Source of the DNA: Penium margaritaceum | Taxonomy: Eukaryota; Streptophyta; Zygnematophyceae; Desmidiales; Peniaceae | Length of the DNA stretch: 21,246 bases | Assembly (NCBI GenBank): GCA_023375785.1 | Contig: SZWC01025950.1 | Coordinates: forward strand, 5,718-26,963 | Direction of reading: 5' to 3' | Shown: in pieces, positions 18,028-21,246 of the stretch | How the letters are laid out: each line of letters starts with the position of its first letter | Numbering within the stretch: position 1 is the stretch's first letter | Program-made: the position numbers and the translations under genes | Notes under the pieces: generated by a model | Seen by the model: only the letters and a program-made list of their open reading frames with translations | Databases searched by the model: none | Told to the model about the DNA's origin: nothing

Positions 18028-18702
18028 ATGAAGGACCTCAGTCCTCCACCGGTGTTTCTTGGTATGAAGATCGTGCGAGATCGCAGGCATCACACACTGT
18101 TGCTGCATCACGCCGGATGCGCACGAGTCGTGGGGGAGCGTTTCAGCGACCTCCTTGGTGCAGTGCCCACCGCTTCCACACCTCTTACACCTGATGGACA
18201 GGATGCCCTGAAAGTGGATGATCCCACACAGTTGGGGGAGACAGTGGACGTGACCTTGTACCACCGTCTCATCGGATCTCTGATGTACCTGGCCACTACA
18301 ACACGCCCTGACATCATTTTCGCTGTCAACCTCCTCGCTGAGTTCTCGCAAGCTCCACGTGCCGGAGCGGTACGTGGTCTCCACGCTTCCTTGGACTCTG
18401 CTTTCGTTGGCAGCTTTCGATGGTCCTAAACGGCTACACGCTGTTAGTGTAGCCGCCATTGTGCTTCATTGCGACAACCAGAGTGCTCTTGCCATTGTGG
18501 AGAACTCCGGTGTCTTTCACGCTCGCACATTGCGGTTGAGCACCACTTTGTGTGTGATCTGGTGGAGCGACACGTGATCTCCGTCATGTGGGTTGGCACT
18601 GACATGCAGCATGGTGATTTCTTGACGAAGGCACTAGCTCGCGGAAAGTTCCTCGTGGCCATTCGTTCTATTGGGCTTCGCCCCATGCTTGAGAGTGGTT
18701 GA
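18028..18702 (+). pseudogene. pol: RT C-terminus and RNase H remnant of element C
   Basis: MKDLSPPPVFLGMKI leads into TTTRPDIIFAVNLL, the copia TRPDI motif, in one frame to a stop at 18429. About 22 bp are missing near 18365 compared with element B. After CTACACG (about 18440) more than 200 bp of RNase H are deleted: the YTD and SEA-Y acidic motifs present in B are gone, and the sequence resumes at AIVLHCDNQSALAI (about 18456). The C-terminus is in another frame and reads HIAVEHHFVCDLVERH, then GDFLTK, ending ESG-stop at 18702. With two of the three acidic residues missing, RNase H cannot be active. Confidence 0.88.
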
Positions 18703-18725
18703 GTCTGGGATGTGTGTCCGTGTCC

Positions 18726-19769
18726 TGTTGGTTTTTTGCACATCTCTCATTGTGCTCTGTTGTGTCCTCCCGGCTTGTGTACATCGGCGTGCAGATGACT
18801 GACGGCGAGACGCGACGCTGATGGAGTGTCGTCCGGTGGAGCCGACGCACGTTGAGGTCTTCTCGCAGTTCGCTGGAGCCTCCTCTCTCAGGCGACGCGC
18901 TCAGCTCCATCGGCAGGCCTCCTCGGCGGTCGTGCTGCCGGCGGTCACTGACACCGCATTTGCTGCTTGCATGCGTCCAGCGCGTCCTACTGCGTCTGCG
19001 TCGTCATGCACTGCCTAGGGTCCCAGTTGCATGTTGCATGGCCCTGTTCGGCAGCACAAACCATTGTGGGCATTATCTGGGTTTAGGCTGCCATAACTCC
19101 TCGCTACTATTTTTCTAGCAGATTCTGACCGCACGGCTGCGTTCGCAGCGGCGGTATTATGGTATGGTCCAGTTTTCAGGAAAAACGGACGACGCCCGGG
19201 TTTTGGGCTGTCGGCTGCCTGGCAGGCCTCACCGAGAAAACCTGCCAGCCTGAACTGAGCTATTTTCTGATTGGTTGTTGAACTGAGTAACAAGCTCTAC
19301 AGAGCTGGGGGGGGCCTAGAACTTGGAGGGGTCTCCCATTGTTGTTCATTCTTCATTCCTAATCAGTCATTGTCAGTTTTCAGCTGCTTTCTGGCGCTAA
19401 CNCGCCCGGGTTTTGGGCTGTCGGCTGTCTGGCAGGCCTCACCGAGAAAACCTGCCAGCCTGAACTGAGCTATTTTCTGATTGGCTGTTGAACTGAGTAA
19501 CAAGCTCTACAGAGCTGGGGGGGGCCTAGAACTTGGAGGGGTCTCCCATTGTTGTTCATTCTTCATTCCTAATCAGTCATTGTCAGTTTTCAGCTGCTTT
19601 CTGGCGCTAACACTGGCGCGCGCGTTTCTGAGTAACAAAACCCAGAGCTTCCAGACTTAGACTCTAGAGCAGCAGACTGAGGGGGCAGCTGACTTAAGCA
19701 ACGAGCGTGGAAGCCCGCACGCTGCATCAACAACGCTGCTGCCCCAACCTGCTGCCTAGTTTTCTTTCT
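18726..19769 (+). other. Insert between pol and the 3' LTR of element C
   Basis: In element B about 100 bp join the pol stop to the polypurine tract. In element C that stretch is split after CCGTGTCC and resumes at TGTCCCATCTG (19770). The 1044-bp interval (about 834 bp after removing the duplication at the N at 19402) is flanked by TGTCC on both sides (18721-18725 and 19770-19774), a possible 5-bp target duplication. Inside I see no convincing protein, only short frames without motifs. It starts TGTTGG but does not end in CA. It could be a solo LTR, a small non-autonomous element or captured host sequence. Confidence 0.6.
19193..19611 (+). repeat. 209-bp tandem duplication across a single N, probable contig overlap
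   Basis: 19193-19401 and 19403-19611 are equal in length and differ at about two sites. The first copy ends and the second begins exactly at the N (19402). This is the same pattern as at 17307 and is most likely an unmerged overlap or a pair of alleles. Confidence 0.9.
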
Positions 19770-19844
19770 TGTCCCATCTGTTCTACACACACTATTGTAC
19801 TTGTCCCAGTGCTGCACGTGTGTGGACATGCGTACCATCGGGTC

Positions 19845-19853
19845 ATGGGGGAG
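19845..19853 (+). other. Polypurine tract of element C
   Basis: ATGGGGGAG lies directly before the 3' LTR, identical to element B. The preceding 80 bp, from TGTCCCATCTGTTCTACAC, are also conserved with B. Confidence 0.88.
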
Positions 19854-20490
19854 TGTTGTGATTTGTGACATTCTTGTACAGTCTACTTTGACCACTCGGC
19901 CGTGTCCATACTCGTGCAGATCCCTGAGGCGGGCCCTGGTGACACCGGTGCGACGACTGGCGGCGGACTACCAGCTTGGAGCTGGCTGACTACCGTTCCA
20001 GAGCCCCGGACACTGTCGGGACTTCTTGCTATTTTTTCTGCAACTTACAGGAGTTTTTCGGCGGACTGGCCATGAGCGTGATTTGCATGTTTTTGCATTG
20101 CGTGTCCACCGTCTGATGATGGATGCATGCATGTGACCAGTCGTAGTGTCCGTCTTGTGATTCTACACGTCTTGGTCTAGACGGCGTAGCATTCTGACAT
20201 GTGTGCGCAGAGTTATGGCCAAAACAGTGGTTTTGGGCCGGTTTTAGGACAGCTCGTGGACCGCCGCGTGCGACACCCGATGTGCGCCGCGGCAGGTATT
20301 TATGTCATGGACCTGTTCATTTGTCATTTCTCTCTTCAAATGCTACTGAAGCATCCAGACAATTTGCCTTGTGTCCCCTAGCCAAACTGTTGCCGTTGCA
20401 TGCACGATTTGTGACTGTCGTCACCGTCTGATCAGGCACTGACGCCTGGTCAACGAGAGTGTTGCTAGGAAGCTTCCTTTCATCTTCTCA
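19854..20490 (+). repeat. 3' LTR of element C
   Basis: 637 bp, TGTTGTGATT...ATCTTCTCA, followed by GTAGA. It holds CATGCATG (20126-20133), the intact GGCCAAAAC/GTTTTGGGCC hairpin (about 20217-20240) and TATTTATG (20297-20304). Confidence 0.95.
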
Positions 20491-20495
20491 GTAGA
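20491..20495 (+). repeat. Right target-site duplication of element C (GTAGA)
   Basis: Exact repeat of 12053-12057, immediately after the 3' LTR. Confidence 0.9.
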
Positions 20496-21246
20496 CTTCT
20501 CAAAGGTCATTGCATTCGCCGTTGTCCAAGTCTCACACAGCGGACGTTGGCAAACTGGGAGCAGTTGTAAAGTGCTTGTGTGACTTCAAGCATTCCCATC
20601 TGGAGACTACATTCTGTGACAATGACCAATCCCCTAGTAATGCCGTTTTCCGGAGTTTGTAGCAGCGTATCAACACGTGGAGAGCTTTGTATTAAGACCA
20701 TCATATGGTCCGGCTGTCTCTGATAAATCTGTTCAGCCTAGCGCATGCACTGCTAACAACATCAATGTGCAAGTTGTGAAGCTAACCACCTCAACATCAC
20801 CTTCCATTATTCCCAGAGCTGGAGAAATGTGGGATATGCGAACCAGACAGCCAGTCCAAGAGGTTTGGAATCCAAACTGAGAGCTGGATCGCTAGTGAAG
20901 CACAGGTACACTGGTGAGAGTCACCAGTGGCCGTTGGCTTTCTACGCGCAGTCCTTCCGTCACCGAGGATCTAACCACCCCACTGAGACAGGCCCATTTG
21001 GGCACGCTCTAAAACTGTCGAATGGGCACCGCATGCATTCGACAAAAATATAACGCCATCGACATTCAGGTCAGTGTGCTGTTGCCTGTCTGACGGCTCA
21101 GACCTGCTTGGCCGTGGAGATGCTTCGTGGAGACGTCTTCTTTGCCAGTGTGTCCTTGTTGCCTGCACCACGGTCGTTGCTCGAAGGCTTGCTTCCTACT
21201 GCTGTGAGTACTCCTTCCTGCTGTCGTGTCTTCTGCTTCTTCTGCG
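20496..21246. other. Right flank, no gene recognised
   Basis: This DNA was joined to 12052 before element C inserted. Frames of 65-75 codons exist on both strands. The minus-strand frame at 20507-20704 (CSLQMGMLEVTQALYNCSQF) has an ordinary protein-like composition, but I do not recognise a family. The last 70 bp become CT-rich. I see no LTR-family sequence here. Confidence 0.5.

Larger units (their letters stand above)
17014..18194 (+). pseudogene. pol: Reverse transcriptase of element C, split by an assembly duplication
   Basis: RT begins with the copia signature EALSSHDADAW and continues with KARLVVKGY (about 17569-17595), TDTFAPVGRM, the catalytic palm MDVNNAFL (about 17709), SLYGLKQSPRCW (about 17815-17850) and LVYVDDLL (Asp pair 17964-17969). 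A stop at 17799 replaces the expected Trp in the KV-Trp-RL motif. The segment from EALSS to VKPDG appears twice, in different frames, on either side of the N at 17307; without this artefact there is only one copy. A deletion of about 11 bp near 18025 shifts the frame into 18028 onward. RT copies element RNA into DNA in the particle. Confidence 0.9.
12058..20490 (+). mobile_element. Element C: structurally complete Ty1/copia retrotransposon
   Basis: 8433 bp between perfect GTAGA duplications. In order: 5' LTR 12058-12693, PBS, conserved leader, CAG-rich tract, phased TGACGTCA array, gag, protease, integrase, RT, remnant RNase H, an insert of about 1 kb, polypurine tract, 3' LTR 19854-20490. 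The exact target duplication shows that this element inserted as a unit and has not recombined since. The LTRs differ by roughly 20 sites in the first 250 bp by eye, so it is not recent. It is non-autonomous: multiple nonsense codons, a frameshift and a deleted RNase H core. Part of its length is inflated by two assembly duplications at the N positions 17307 and 19402. Confidence 0.96.

Noticed and set aside
18821..19118. Env-like or host gene in the frames at 18821-19018 and 18852-19118
   Set aside because: These are short overlapping frames with no signal peptide, membrane segment or known motif.
20507..20704. Minus-strand 65-codon frame in the right flank as a host gene
   Set aside because: The composition is protein-like, but there is no recognised family, no supporting neighbouring exons and no clear signals. 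It is left as unassigned.

Overview
This window looks like repeat-rich intergenic DNA from a eukaryotic nuclear genome, most likely of the green lineage. The primer-binding sites TGGTATCAGAGC match the 3' end of initiator methionine tRNA, the usual primer of plant Ty1/copia elements, and the polyprotein order is Gag-protease-integrase-RT-RNase H. Base composition alone does not let me choose between a streptophyte alga, a bryophyte or a seed plant. I see no prokaryotic operon, rRNA, tRNA or CRISPR array. I cannot support a single intact host gene.

About 80% of the window is three related Ty1/copia LTR retrotransposons of one family. Element A (1-2129, minus strand) enters from the left edge and shows its 5' LTR (1488-2129), PBS, CAG-rich leader and a 5'-deleted gag. 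Element B (4357-11354, plus) has both LTRs, a decayed PBS and a gag-pol that is one reading frame from about 6480 to 10614, broken by about eleven stops and by a frame-preserving loss of most of RT. A partial LTR (11355-11661) is stuck to its 3' end. Element C (12058-20490, plus) is structurally complete: 636/637-bp LTRs, perfect PBS, polypurine tract and a perfect 5-bp target-site duplication, GTAGA. Its polyprotein carries nonsense codons, a frameshift, a deleted RNase H core and an insert of about 1 kb before the 3' LTR. It also contains two single-N joins flanked by duplicated sequence, which look like unmerged contig overlaps.

Layout: 1-2129 element A; 2130-4356 AT-rich spacer with a near-perfect foldback and a G-run repeat array; 4357-11354 element B; 11355-11661 LTR remnant; 11662-12057 spacer with a faint protein-kinase-like fragment; 12058-20490 element C; 20491-21246 spacer with nothing recognised.

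All pieces are damaged, so none of the three is expected to move on its own. The most interesting signals are shared by family members: a CAG/CTG-rich leader several hundred bases long between PBS and gag; a 20-bp-phased array of TGACGTCA-like palindromes just upstream of gag, with the same spacing in B and C; a TAG codon at the same in-frame position between capsid and zinc knuckle in B and C; and a conserved CATGCATG box and hairpin in the LTRs. The evidence points to a decaying copia family with an unusual leader, not to a new defence or metabolic system.
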